Source: Rhyacichthys aspro
Taxonomy: Eukaryota; Chordata; Actinopteri; Gobiiformes; Rhyacichthyidae
DNA length: 64,000 bases
Direction of reading: 5' to 3'
Assembly: GCA_036850595.1 (NCBI GenBank)
Contig: CM072159.1
Location: 33,841,765 to 33,905,764, forward strand
A program made the translations under genes and the position numbers. The notes under the pieces were generated by a model, which saw only the letters and a list, made by a program, of their open reading frames with translations, was not told the origin of the DNA and ran no database searches. Shown here piece by piece: positions 46,701 through 53,399 of this stretch (the first letter of the stretch is position 1; every line of letters begins with the position of its first letter).

Positions 46701-48154
46701 AGGAGGGAAGGAGACAAGGGAGGAAAGGAGACAAGGGAGGAGGAGAGGAGGGAAGGAGACAAGGGAGGAGGAGAGGAGGGAAGGAGACAAGGGAGGGAGG
46801 AGACAAGAGAGGGAAGGAGACAAGGGAGGAGGAGAGGAGGGAAGGAGACAAGGGAGGAGGGAGAGGAGGGAGGGAAGGAGACAAGAGAGGAAAGGAGACA
46901 AGGGAGGAGGAGAGGAGGGAAGGAGACAAGGGAGGGAAGGAGACAAGGGAGGGAAGGAGACAAGGGAGGAGGAGAGAAGGGAAGGAGACAAGGGAGGGAA
47001 GGAGACAAGGGAGGGAAGGAGACAAGGGAGGAGGAGAGGAGGGAAGGAGACAAGGGAGGAAAGGAGACAAGGGAGGAGGAGAGGAGGGAAGGAGACAAGG
47101 GAGGGAAGGAGACAAGGGAGGGAAGGAGACAAGAGAGGGAAGGAGACGAGGGAGGAGGAGACAAGGGAGGAGGAGACAAGGGAGGGAAGGAGACAAGGGA
47201 GGAGGAGACAAGGGAGGAGGAGACAAGGGAGGAGGAGACAAGGGAGGGAAGGAGACAAGGGAGGAGGAGACAAGGGAGGAGGAGACAAGGGAGGAGGAGA
47301 CAAGGGAGGGAAGGAGACAAGGGAGCAAAGGAGACAAGGGAGGAGGAGAGGAGGGAAGGAGACAAGGGAGGGAAGGAGACAAGGGAGGAGGAGAGGAGGG
47401 AAGGAGACAAGGGAGGGAAGGAGACAAGAGAGGGAAGGAGACAAGGGAGGAGGAGAGGAGGGAAGGAGACAAGGGAGGAAAGGAGACAAGGGAGGAGGAG
47501 AGGGAGGGAAAGAGACAAGAGAGGGAAGGAGACAAGGGAGGAGGAGAGGAGGGAAGGAGACAAGGGAGGGAAGGAGACAAGGGAGGAGGAGAGGAGGGAA
47601 GGAGACAAGGGAGGGAAGGAGACAAGAGAGGGAAGGAGACAAGGGAGGAGGAGAGGAGGGAAGGAGACAAGGGAGGAAAGGAGACAAGGGAGGAGGAGAG
47701 GAGGGAAAGAGACAAGAGAGGGAAGGAGACAAGGGAGGAGGAGAGGAGGGAAGGAGACAAGGGAGGAGGAGAGGAGGAAATTAATCACAGTTGCAGCTCT
47801 TTGACAAGAGATAACCCAACAGTAAAGCTGCCCCAGTCCCTCTTTAGTCCAGGTTAGTCCCTCTTTAGTCCAGGTTAGTCCCTCTTTAGTCCAGGTTAGT
47901 CCCTCTTTAGTCCAGGTTAGTCCCTCTTTAGTCCAGGTTAGTCCCTCTTTAGTTCAGGTTAGTCCCTCTTTAGTCCAGGTTAGTCCCTCTTTAGTTCAGG
48001 TTAGTCCCTCTTTAGTCCAGGTTAGTCCCTCTTTAGTCCAGGTTAGTCCAGGATTAGTCCAGGTTAATCCAGTTCTGATCCGTACCTTGAGCTCCCAGTC
48101 CTGCAGTTTGAGCAGTCCCTCGTGGGAGTTCCTCAGGTCTCGACCGAAGCCCAT
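22723..48154 (-). CDS. fer: tyrosine-protein kinase Fer
   Basis: FER is a cytoplasmic tyrosine kinase that links growth-factor and adhesion signalling to the cytoskeleton and cadherin complexes. Nineteen coding exons give 821 residues (human 822): 48086-48154, 45140-45265, 38806-38979, 38294-38393, 38027-38210, 37413-37550, 37212-37331, 35554-35676, 33703-33904, 33514-33606, 31743-31949, 31055-31177, 30419-30475, 30217-30335, 29474-29568, 29245-29368, 26000-26154, 25651-25773 and 22723-22856. All borders are in phase. Residues 1-260 form the F-BAR domain (MGFGRDLRNSHEGLLKLQDW). Coiled coil follows, then SH2 at about 461-550 (WYHGAIPR, GDFLVRESHGKPGEYVLSV) and kinase from about 564. The kinase has GKGNFGEV, Lys593 in VAVK, HRDLAARN (Asp686), DFG (Asp704) and activation-loop Tyr716. 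All key residues are present. FER rather than FES is preferred from GLKQIPIKW and RKKKDELKTKQL. The start ATG follows the family N-terminus exactly. Confidence 0.96.
22860..23469. other. fer intron 18, no feature seen
   Basis: About 600 bp between the last fer exon and the LINE remnant. No exon, RNA gene or clear repeat unit is visible. Confidence 0.4.
23470..25430 (-). mobile_element. jockey/CR1-type LINE in fer intron 18, frameshifted
   Basis: Reverse transcriptase motifs run in order on the minus strand. FNSYFVNIGPNLA is near 25300; VIPFFKSGDKHSITNYRPI and KIDYFIEKYSLLNDNQFGFR near 25030-24860; KKAFDTIDHSILLIKL and GVPQGSVLGPKVFILYINDL near 24750-24540. Then come SLNLSKTRFMLFSN near 24390 and a C-terminal piece (LEVWGNSYITNLMPLIILQK) near 24110. 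At least four frame changes separate these pieces and the YADD region is damaged. There is no endonuclease in the window copy, so it is 5'-truncated and dead. Same sense as fer. Confidence 0.85.
26374..26491. repeat. 14-bp minisatellite in fer intron 16
   Basis: About eight perfect copies of gaacgtagatctgt. Confidence 0.95.
26555..27785. repeat. 31-bp satellite with higher-order structure, fer intron 16
   Basis: About 40 copies of a 31-bp unit built from agagaggcgtctccaccctc and agacaccgcta. Variants (aggagcc, aggcactgcta, aggcacaccta, cgtcttcaccc) recur in order: the rare cgtcttcaccc unit is at about 26970 and 27218, 248 bp apart (eight units), showing block duplication. Flank copies have a gctcacagagg variant. 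Confidence 0.96.
27840..29200 (-). mobile_element. Harbinger-type transposase remnant
   Basis: Translating the minus strand near 28030-27910 gives a segment ending VTDEAFPLKECLMKLYPNR. This matches the conserved DEAFPL..LM.PYP motif of PIF/Harbinger (HARBI1-like) transposases. Further N-terminal pieces near 28330-28060 are in shifted frames. The right end near 29040-29190 has a GC-rich tail with ggcgtccgcttggtgtgttc, which could be the element terminus. Boundaries are uncertain. Confidence 0.6.
29755..30048. repeat. gagctaaca minisatellite in fer intron 14
   Basis: Short irregular tandem units such as aacacagagctaacaggagct, diverging rightwards. Confidence 0.85.
30508..31037. mobile_element. 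530-bp MITE filling fer intron 12
   Basis: The left end taatggtgcattcaggtgct (30508 on) and the inverse of the right end (31037 back, taatggtgcattcatgtgct) are near-identical inverted repeats of 23 bp with one mismatch. No transposase is inside. Only 17 and 32 bp of intron remain on either side, between exons ending at 31055 and starting at 30475. Superfamily is not decided, because flanks show TAA on one side and TTA on the other rather than a clean duplication. Confidence 0.65.
31197..31742. repeat. 19/39-bp minisatellite at fer exon 11 donor
   Basis: Tandem copies of cctgttcagatccctctaaa and cctgttcagatccatctgag fill intron 11. The array reaches the donor of the exon ending at 31743, and the last repeat supplies the bases right after the GT. 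Confidence 0.94.
32244..32259 (+). repeat. target-site duplication, left copy (ORF1-only L1)
   Basis: taaaaaggtttcagga, identical to 33485-33500. Confidence 0.85.
32260..33484 (+). mobile_element. ORF1-only L1-like element (HAL1-like) in fer intron 10
   Basis: A plus-strand element encodes only an L1-type ORF1 protein followed by a 3' UTR ending in caataaagaaaattgg. The ORF1 has a coiled coil (32407-32688), then LESRSHRNNARIVGLPEG in a shifted frame, then after a short deletion ELDRAHRTL and the C-terminal domain to 33209 (VVVCFHNYQARELVIRKARE, GLKPALHYPAKL). No ORF2 sequence exists between ORF1 and the 3' end. It is flanked by an identical 16-bp duplication taaaaaggtttcagga at 32244-32259 and 33485-33500. 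It is antisense to fer. Confidence 0.8.
33485..33500 (+). repeat. target-site duplication, right copy (ORF1-only L1)
   Basis: taaaaaggtttcagga. It lies only 13 bp from the border of the fer exon ending at 33514. Confidence 0.85.
34425..34736 (+). mobile_element. tRNA-derived SINE in fer intron 8
   Basis: The head ggggctcagttggtagagca and, about 40 bp on, the B-box-like ggttcgattcc resemble a tRNA gene. The body has cttgggcgagacacttcacc, and the tail aaaagcgccatataaatgca is followed by ccatttaccattt. It has no intact cloverleaf ending in a normal 3' stem, so it is a SINE and not a tRNA gene. Confidence 0.85.
34740..35553. other. AT-rich part of fer intron 8
   Basis: 34740-35160 is strongly AT-rich with no visible gene. 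A 67-codon plus-strand frame at 35228-35431 (starts MAQWKLVKAAEPELPALP) has retroelement-like composition but no identifiable domain and is not called as a gene. Confidence 0.4.
35677..37211. other. fer intron 7, no feature seen
   Basis: About 1.5 kb with no convincing exon on either strand, no RNA gene and no clear tandem unit. Confidence 0.4.
37726..38030. repeat. 20-bp minisatellite overlapping fer exon 5 donor
   Basis: About 14 units of atgtgacccgcagggcctgtc with variants. The terminal unit covers the end of the exon (38027) and its donor. Two further units near 37838-37850 and 37890-37912 contain the same CTGTAGGTCACATGAC on the minus strand, so they are exact copies of the donor. Confidence 0.93.
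39050..39065 (+). repeat. target-site duplication, left copy (full-length L1)
   Basis: gatcttggtgcttttt, identical to 44487-44502; its T-run merges with the element's A tail read on the plus strand. Confidence 0.88.
39213..42986 (-). CDS. L1 ORF2 protein (endonuclease and reverse transcriptase)
   Basis: The 1257-residue protein has an N-terminal APE-like endonuclease (ITLNVNGLHNPIKRSKV, WQETHLSD, SRLDYFFMF, and SDHSGVYLTL). The reverse transcriptase follows: PGPDGFPSEWYK, SYRPISVLNMDYKIFA, LDAEKAFDSVRWEF, GCRQGCPLSPALFALFIEPL, and the catalytic YADD in CLYADDVLVTL. Near the C-terminus is a Cys/His motif, CWRKCGYASAGHFHIFWKC. Length is close to other vertebrate L1 ORF2 proteins (about 1.2-1.3 kilo-residues). 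No stop or frameshift is seen. It nicks target DNA and primes reverse transcription of its own mRNA there. Start ATG is the first in the frame, shortly before the endonuclease. Confidence 0.95.
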   Translation of the reverse strand: MNRQKYNVITLNVNGLHNPIKRSKVLAKMKREKQDIILWQETHLSDEEHGKLKKLGFKHAYYSSFKKKGNSRGVAILISNNVNFQFSSEITDDEGRYIMVKGFIDHKEVTLLSIYRPPGSNRQLLKKVFDLICLETSGVLICGGDWNINLQPSLDSSNNSKKILPEALYIKKLLKELGLIDVWRDLHPGEKCYTFFSHSHSMFSRLDYFFMFNSDRHRVIDCKIGVRDVSDHSGVYLTLHLDIKRKETLWRLNSSLLNETQFLKYVEEEFESYMFHNDNGVVSPSVLWDAAKAVLRGKLIRWSSIRKKAKEKQIQDMVMELKRLEEEHVKRNDEDTLKRLLYKKRTLNELYESQIEKKAKFIKQNYYENGPKAKKLLAWRTRKQQANRYIHKIKNPQTDELQHGLEDIQQSFVAYYSNLYSQPPAADLTIVDHFLASLDLPSIGSEQNKILTQQITEEEINKIISNLKGNKMPGPDGFPSEWYKCFGRSIIPLLKSCFNHVLGGGTPPPSWKNALISVIPKTGKDMTQCSSYRPISVLNMDYKIFATILAKRLENIIPELIDTDQTGFVKNRQTHDNVRRALHLIDHMKTVQSVALSLDAEKAFDSVRWEFLYSVLKRFGFNSQIITCLSSLYSSPTARIKVNGDLSNLVSLERGCRQGCPLSPALFALFIEPLAQAVRECEEVAGVTIHGSEHKVCLYADDVLVTLTKPDSSLPSLISLLNIFGSYSGYKLNLHKTQILTFNYKPDKNILKLFKGNWSNNLIKYLGVQLPRDLNDIYKHNYIPLTTNIKADLNRWLLLPLSMHNRIELIKMIVLPKLLYLFLSLPVEVPSKQFIEWNRMISNFIWGKRRPRIKYETLQLARNEGGMALPCLENYYKAAQLRVLIAWCDPTCDARWKEIDQAEIQTPLPSILGDKSLLQLLLPRVSSWIKVPLSIWLKQLRDKTFEDDAKILRWPAYDTEFTPAKIDSRFKHWCSWGITAYWKISSEKGLDTFQQLSDSYNLEKDDFYRYLQLRHHFIADISKKRDRKSLINIFIDACKVKLTKKQISRIYSVLQTEKKLSTMYIKLRWEKEARIELSEDDWLNICNTIATTSSSDLWREFSWKSAVRFFVTPRVKELQSKNVEHGRCWRKCGYASAGHFHIFWKCPKISPYWTDVVKTIQMIIGLQLEESFSVFYLGNIPTELRKRDRYLLQILQAASKKAITRKWLKEDPPTVSEWTDIIHELYVMERLTFSIRHSSEKCEQYWEKWNKYLDKNL
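43319..44353 (-). CDS. L1 ORF1 RNA-binding protein
   Basis: The 344-residue frame has the usual L1 ORF1 layout. A coiled coil with heptads spans about residues 45-140 (IREATGQIKKDLSDFREEIS, MGNRIEETEKRVSEMED). An RRM-like domain opens with LEARSRRNNIRIHGLLEG. A C-terminal domain holds KRKAYAPIRKALKEKEIRF and LYPARLRVHL. It forms trimers that coat the element's RNA. The start is the first ATG after a short 5' UTR. The C-terminus is basic (RRNRETRLKRIQDRLKEFRR). It ends 332 bp before ORF2. Confidence 0.93.
   Translation of the reverse strand: MRRTRGNAQMDPEVDVSSCENEECTASASKLAHDGSLDAMKASIIAEIKEVRVDMRKDIREATGQIKKDLSDFREEISQRLYVIDTDLKEMGNRIEETEKRVSEMEDFSAEVKEVLSHTLELQEHIQTQLTNLEARSRRNNIRIHGLLEGAEGDNIADFIERFIKTELAFPDTPLGIQRCHRSLGPKPPQDASPRSVVVYFLEFKIKELVLRSAWNKKDIQYNGRRVFFEQDYTSDTLAKRKAYAPIRKALKEKEIRFQTLYPARLRVHLNTGTVIYKDAQEAAADLKGKGVIDAGTPTPVTKTTGRRLGQPAWETAGATRRNRETRLKRIQDRLKEFRRESTT
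44487..44502 (+). repeat. target-site duplication, right copy (full-length L1)
   Basis: gatcttggtgcttttt, at the 5' end of the element. Confidence 0.88.
44694..45125. repeat. 22-bp minisatellite in fer intron 2
   Basis: About 19 copies of cagacccggttctgacccgt with the variant ctggcacgtct. It reaches to about 15 bp from the donor of fer coding exon 2. Confidence 0.93.
45270..47781. repeat. 2.5-kb purine/pyrimidine minisatellite, fer intron 1
   Basis: Interleaved units ggaggagaggagggaaggag, gacaaggga and variants make one strand almost pure purine. On the transcribed (minus) sense it is a polypyrimidine tract running into the acceptor CTCCTCAG of the exon at 45265. Rare variants recur about 1.19 kb apart (gcaaagg at 46131 and 47325; ggagggaggagacaagaga at 45601 and 46792; gagagaagg near 45777 and 46970), so the array holds a duplicated 1.19-kb block. 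Four long overlapping open frames on both strands (836-924 codons) are composition artefacts. Confidence 0.96.
47834..48064. repeat. 21-bp minisatellite in fer intron 1
   Basis: About eleven copies of gtccctctttagtccaggtta, ending about 20 bp before the donor of fer coding exon 1. Confidence 0.95.
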
Positions 48155-48452
48155 CTTCACTGAGTCTTCACATGCACTGTCTCAGGCTCACGTGCACACT
48201 CTCTATTCATGTGCACACTCTCAGCTCTCGTGCACTCTAAGGTCTGGGGCGGTCGAGGCTGTGCTGCATGGTTCTGAGGAGAAAGATGTGTACAGTATTA
48301 TTCTGATTCTATTCCATGAGTCCAGACCCGGTCCTGGTCCAGACCCGGTCCATTGCAGAACCTGTTTTTGTTGTAAAGAGCCTGAGTGAAGTTTATCTCA
48401 GGACAGGTGTGGACTCATTGTTCATGTAAATTTGTATTATTTGACTGTGAGG

Positions 48453-48760
48453 GTGCACGGTAGCAGAGTGATTAGCACTCCTGATACACAGGAGGTGTGA
48501 GTTCAAATACCGGTAGGTAGGTTCTCTCCAGGTACTCCAGCTTCCTCCCACCGCCCAAAGACATGCATGTATAGGTCAATTGGCAACTCTAAAATATCCC
48601 TCGTGAGTGAATGGTTGTCTGTCAATGTTCGTCTATAAGTGTCAGCCCTGAGACGAACTGGCCACTGTCCAGGGTATACCCCGCCTAAGACCCAAAGCTG
48701 CTGAGATAGGCTCCAGCCCCGTGACCCCAAAACGGGACTAAGAGATAGAAAATGAATGAA
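48453..48760 (+). mobile_element. tRNA-derived SINE upstream of fer ATG
   Basis: The head ggtgcacggtagcagagtga plus the B-box-like gagttcaaatacc, the conserved body (tcctcccaccgcccaaagac, ataggctccagccccgtgac) and the gaatgaatga tail are those of a common fish SINE. An 11-bp duplication tgactgtgagg flanks it at 48442-48452 and 48761-48771. Confidence 0.88.
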
Positions 48761-48774
48761 TGACTGTGAGGAGA

Positions 48775-50280
48775 GTAATTAAATCTTAAATTTACCAAGA
48801 TCTGAGATAAAGTGACAAAGGACCACTACAACTGTAAGGCTTTGCTCTTTTCGGGTTTGTCCAAATCATAATATCCATCTGGATGATTACATTTTTTTGT
48901 TCGGACTTGGAGTGTGTTGCTCACTCGTCCCGCTGCAGGTTCATGGAGCAGGTTTGTGATTCAGAGTTGTGTTAAATGAGCAGAATAAATAATGTAGGAT
49001 ACATACAGTGAGTATTTCCCCAGTTCTCTACTAAACCACCTGATCCTGGTTTAGAGATAATTCAGCACGTCACAAAGTGCTCTTTCAAGTAAAGCGACAG
49101 AGCTCCTCTCAGCAGTTATTCAAACGAGCTGCTGCGAGCAACAGCGAGTCCAGGCGTCTGTGCCACAGGACTCAGACAGGTCCTTAGTGTCAGAAAAAGT
49201 AAAAATGAGAAGGAAAAGGGATTTGTCAAAGGTTTAACTTGTCCACAGTCAGATGCACTTATCAGATATTTAATTATTTCAACAACTCGACCCTAACGGC
49301 AGCATTCCCAGAGAATCTTTATCTGCTCTGCCAAAGACTGACTCTAATTGGTCAGGTCTAAAAACCCTTAGACACAACAACGTAAAAGAAAAAGGTCAAA
49401 TTAATAGAACTTGTATCTTTTTTATGATGTTGAATGATTTACAGACTTTTGTCTGTAAATCAGCAGTCGTTTGGATTTCTGTGTTATGTGTACAACTTTT
49501 GTTTGTGTATAGTTTGTATTGTTTTAACCAGACACTGATTTATGGAAATAATAAACAGAACCAAAAGATGAAAACACCAAAAAAAAAAAAAAAAAAAAAA
49601 CAGCATCTGCAGCAGCAGTTCAGAGGTTAACGTACAATTTCGTTATTTTATTGAAGTTAAACTGACCAGGACCACAGAAACTCCAATAAACTTTGTTAAT
49701 CTGGAACAATGAGCTGTAATAAACTCATAAAGACCTTCAAACTAATAAACATGAATTATAATGAATGTTATTCATATATCCTGTTGTTACAAGTTAAATA
49801 TATGCAGTTATTAAAATTTGTTCAGTGTTCAGTATTTTTAAAGCCCAGCTCAAACAAAACAGACGTGTTTTTGTTCCGTGTTTTGTCTCACATTCCATCA
49901 GAGGCTAATGCTAACGCCGCTCCCATAGGAAATAATGGAGACTGAAGCTAATGTAAAAAGTTTTTTAAAAGTAATGATGATAACTGGAACAAACTGCTAT
50001 CAAAACAACGTATGTAAAGTCACCAACTACATAAACAAAACAGTAAAGACACACCGAACAGTTTGCAAGTGCTGAATAAATGTTTAAATACAATTAAAAT
50101 GGATATAAAATCATGGGTGCTAATGCTAACGCCGCTCCCATAGGAAATAATGGGAAACTGAAGCTAAGGCTTTACTGTCAAAGCCCAAAACAGAAAAAAC
50201 GCTGACAGTTCACGGAATATTCCTCTAAAGTCTGGTTATTCGCGTTAACCCAGGTTTGATGATGATTTTAACCCGGTTCT
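48775..50280. other. probable fer 5' UTR intron, no gene seen
   Basis: No coding exon is convincing. A 35-bp block (gctaatgctaacgccgctcc then cataggaaataatgg) occurs twice, near 49906 and 50119, so a segment has been duplicated locally. An A-rich run is at 49577-49600. Confidence 0.4.
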
Positions 50281-50590
50281 GAAGCTCCAGACTCAGCGGC
50301 TGTTCTGGGAGGAGCTGTCCACAGTTCGTCGCTTGTTTTCGGCGGCGCTTCGGGGCTCTTTTCCCCGATTTTACTCACCGTCCCGCGGCTCGTCCTCGGT
50401 GTCCTGTCACGGCGCGGCCCCGCTCCGCTCCACCGCGCGCATTGCCGCCACTTTACCCACTTTTATTCCAGTTGTTTCCGCTGGTTCCCTCAGAATCCCG
50501 GCTCTGGAGCTAACGGCTAACGTTAACAGAGCTAATGGTATCAGGGAGGGGCTTCCGCCGGAACCGGAAGTGCGGTTTTCCTCTGAGTTT
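50280..50590 (-). promoter_or_regulatory. CpG-rich promoter, probably of fer
   Basis: This segment is rich in CpG (cgcggctcgtcctcggtgtc, cacggcgcggccccgctccg) and contains ccggaagtg (50564-50572), an ETS-type site, next to a second gcttccgccgg. It lies about 2.2 kb upstream of the fer start codon and no other gene begins here. Orientation and target are inferred. Confidence 0.5.
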
Positions 50591-50599
50591 TATTCTGAA

Positions 50600-52300
50600 A
50601 TATAATAAAAACAATGGATTAAATGTATATTCATGTATCTAAAGTTGTCTTTTTACAATTAAATTAATCAGAACATATTTAGGTACTTTTGGAAGGTTTA
50701 AAATGATTTTTGGTATATTTTAACCGATTTGAAACAGAATTGATTTAGTCAAGTTATTAAAGATATATTATTTATGCCAGTGGATTTTAGCATAATTTGA
50801 AGGGGTTTTATGTAGTTTTGGTCACACTGTCACAGGTTAAAACGAGTTTCACTCAGACTTTAACTCATTTTAAATTAATTTAAACTGGTTCATACTAGAT
50901 ATATAATAAATAATAGATTATAATTGATTTTAGGTGGCTTTTAACCAGTCTTTAATTGTCTTTAATTGGTTCCAGCTGGATTTATACCAACAAGTCGTCT
51001 TTGTTGAACTCTAATTGTTTGTTTATCACAGGCTTTTATTTAAATGTAAATGTTTCCAGACCAAACACAAATCAGAGGCTTCCATGAAAAAAAAAAGTCC
51101 CACTGAGCTTGTTTTTAGTACTTCAGTATTTTAACAAGGCCATTCTTTGATTTACAGCTTATGAAGGAGTTATTTGTGCTATCTGTCTATTTCTGTTATA
51201 TTTGTTTATTAACATTTGGACATTGTCTATTTGCATTATTTCTAAGTAGTATTTTTCTTATTGGTGTTATTTAGAACATAATGCATATGTTTTACTTTTA
51301 TAAGTATTTCTGTTTGTGGTTTCGAACCTTAGATTAATTTTTTAGTATTTCTCTTTATGTTATTTGTGTTAACTATGGGCACCTAAGGCATGTAAGTATG
51401 GCACATAGCTCCAGGACCAGAATGCACCTGGGTGGGCCTATAGTTTTTTACCAGTCACAGCCAAAGCCCGGAGCAGGGGATGCAAAAGTTAGTTAGTTAG
51501 TTTGCAAAAACTGGCATAAACTCCCCAAAACACATTCTCTGAATGGACAATGGGTTATTTTGATTGCGTAAACCACAATCCATGGTGCATCTTAGTGATT
51601 ATTTGAGTTAAGTTTGATTCATTTTGATTTTGTTTGATTTTTGACAAAGTCACCACAGCTTATTAAATGAAAACACATAAAGAAAAGATAAAACATGAAA
51701 GACATGAGGAAACATGAGGAAATAGGTTTTATTTAGTTTGCATCACATTCATTCAAATAAACCATATTCACAGAAATAAAGACTAAGCTATTTCTGCCAC
51801 AAACTGAACCTGTCTGTGGCCCGGAGCTGGAGCCGCTCAGGGGTCGCCCAGGGACCACAGACTGAACCTGAGGGATATTAGATTAATCCTAAAGACACGT
51901 TTATGTGTCTATTCCTGCCACACTTATGTTCCAGGTCAGACTTTTATGAACAAAAGCATTTTTCTCTTGTTTGTTTGTTTTTTGCACTTTTTGTGTATTT
52001 AGACAAAGTTATTAACCTTTTCTTATCAATTATTTAGTTTTCTGTCCCTTTCACTTTTGTTTACTTTTTTTTACAAACAAAATTGTGTTTAAAATGTTTT
52101 GTAACTATTTGCATTTTGTTTCCTTTTTTTCTTTTTTATTATTAATTATTATTAAAAGTCAAAATTTTTGTTTTTGACATAGTGTTGTTTTACAAAAATA
52201 TAGTTATTGAACTAGATTCATTTTGCGATCATTCTATTTTTTTGTGGGAACTTAAAGAAATAGATTTTCCAGTAAAAGGGCCACTGGGCCCATCCCTCTT
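50600..52300. other. AT-rich intergenic sequence
   Basis: No coding exon or RNA gene is seen. The part near 51730-52300 may be the 3' UTR of the minus-strand RING gene (AATAAA-type signals in minus sense near 51730). Confidence 0.4.
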
Positions 52301-52304
52301 TATC

Positions 52305-52879
52305 CTAGCCCCGCCCCCTACAGCAGGGCCAGCAGCACAGCCAATGGGAGCCCGCTGTGTCTTCTCCATGGAAACGGGGCTCAGCCAATCCCCCGTGAGA
52401 CCAGCCGTCGTCCTGCACCTCCCACAGCTTCCCATTGGTTGGTCCCTCCTCTACTGTGTCACGATTGGCTGGAGCTGGGCGAGGGGCGGGGCCTGACTTT
52501 ACCGCCAAAAACAGGGCCAAGTCCAGATCCAGACCCACGGCGCCCCCTTTAGGACGAGGAGTGTTCTGTCTGCACTGAGGACAGGGGATCCAAGTCTGAG
52601 AGAGACCAGAGAGAGACTGGACTGAACCACAGGGACCAGACAAGACCAGAGAGAAAGGCCTGGTCCAAACCTGGCTCTGGGTGATCTCACCTGTTCGTTG
52701 ATGACGGACTGGAGCCGGTTCAGACAGGTCTGGCAGAAGGTGTGGCCACAGTGCAGTCGCCGTGGCAAACGCATCGACAGGTCGTAAATGCCGAAACACA
52801 CGATGCACAGCAGCTCCTGCCTCCGCCGCGTCTCCACGGCAACCGCTGATGAGGTCACTTCCTTCTGGGGGTCGGCCAT
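52305..52879 (-). CDS. rnf224: RING finger protein, RNF224-like
   Basis: Two coding exons, 52691-52879 and 52305-52595, join in phase to 159 residues. The RING is C3HC4: Cys25-x2-Cys28, Cys44-x-His46, Cys49-x2-Cys52 and Cys68-x2-Cys71, with the intron falling between the sixth and seventh ligands. LPRRLHCGHTFCQTC and WIPCPQCRQNTPRPKGG, then LDLDLALFLAVK, match the small vertebrate RNF224 type as I remember it. The C-terminus has a Cys cluster (WLCCWPCC) that could be lipid-modified. The start is placed at MADPQKEV because an acceptor (ccattccag) lies four bases before the ATG, which implies a 5' non-coding exon. It is probably an E3 ubiquitin ligase; substrate unknown. RNF208/223/225 relatives are the alternative. 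Confidence 0.75.
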
Positions 52880-53189
52880 CGTCCTGGAATGGAGAAATAC
52901 CAGGTCTGAACCAGGTCTGGACCAGGACTGAACCAGGTCTAACCCTGTCTCTCTCTTGTTTTTTCAGACCCTTGACCCGAAACAGGATCACAAGGAATTT
53001 AAAGTTAAAGCAGTTAATAAACGTTCAAAAGCTTTAATAGAATTTTTTTTTTACAGAAAATTACTGCATTAAAAATACAGTCACATTAAATAATAGCATA
53101 ATACCCATAATGCTTAGCAAATTACAGTAACTGAAAGTGATACATTAGTGCAGTAGTTCAGTAGTGCACTGGTATGAAATGTTTTCCAT

Positions 53190-53390
53190 TTATTTATTTA
53201 TTTTAAAGATTTTTTAGGGGTTTTTTGTCCTTTATTGATAGATTGACAGTAGCTGGACAGGAAGCAGGATGAAAGAGAGTGGGGCATGACACATGGCAAA
53301 TGACCCGACCGAGACTCGAACCTAGGTCTGCTGTGAGCTGGGCATATGCTCTACCTGAGCTGCCAGGGGGTGGTGCCAGATGGGGTTCTT
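53190..53390 (-). mobile_element. tRNA-derived SINE fragment
   Basis: On the minus strand, ggcagctcaggtagagcata and ggttcgagtctcggtcgggt form A- and B-box-like segments. A body with gacaggaagcaggatgaaag follows on the plus-strand reading, as in a fish SINE with this common 3' part. It is degenerate. Confidence 0.65.
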
Positions 53391-53399
53391 TAAGAGCCC

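Noticed and set aside
45083..47857. Four very long overlapping open frames (836-924 codons) on both strands
   Set aside because: They arise because the purine/pyrimidine minisatellite lacks stop codons in most frames. The products are monotonous repeats, and the region is fer intron 1 and the exon 2 border.
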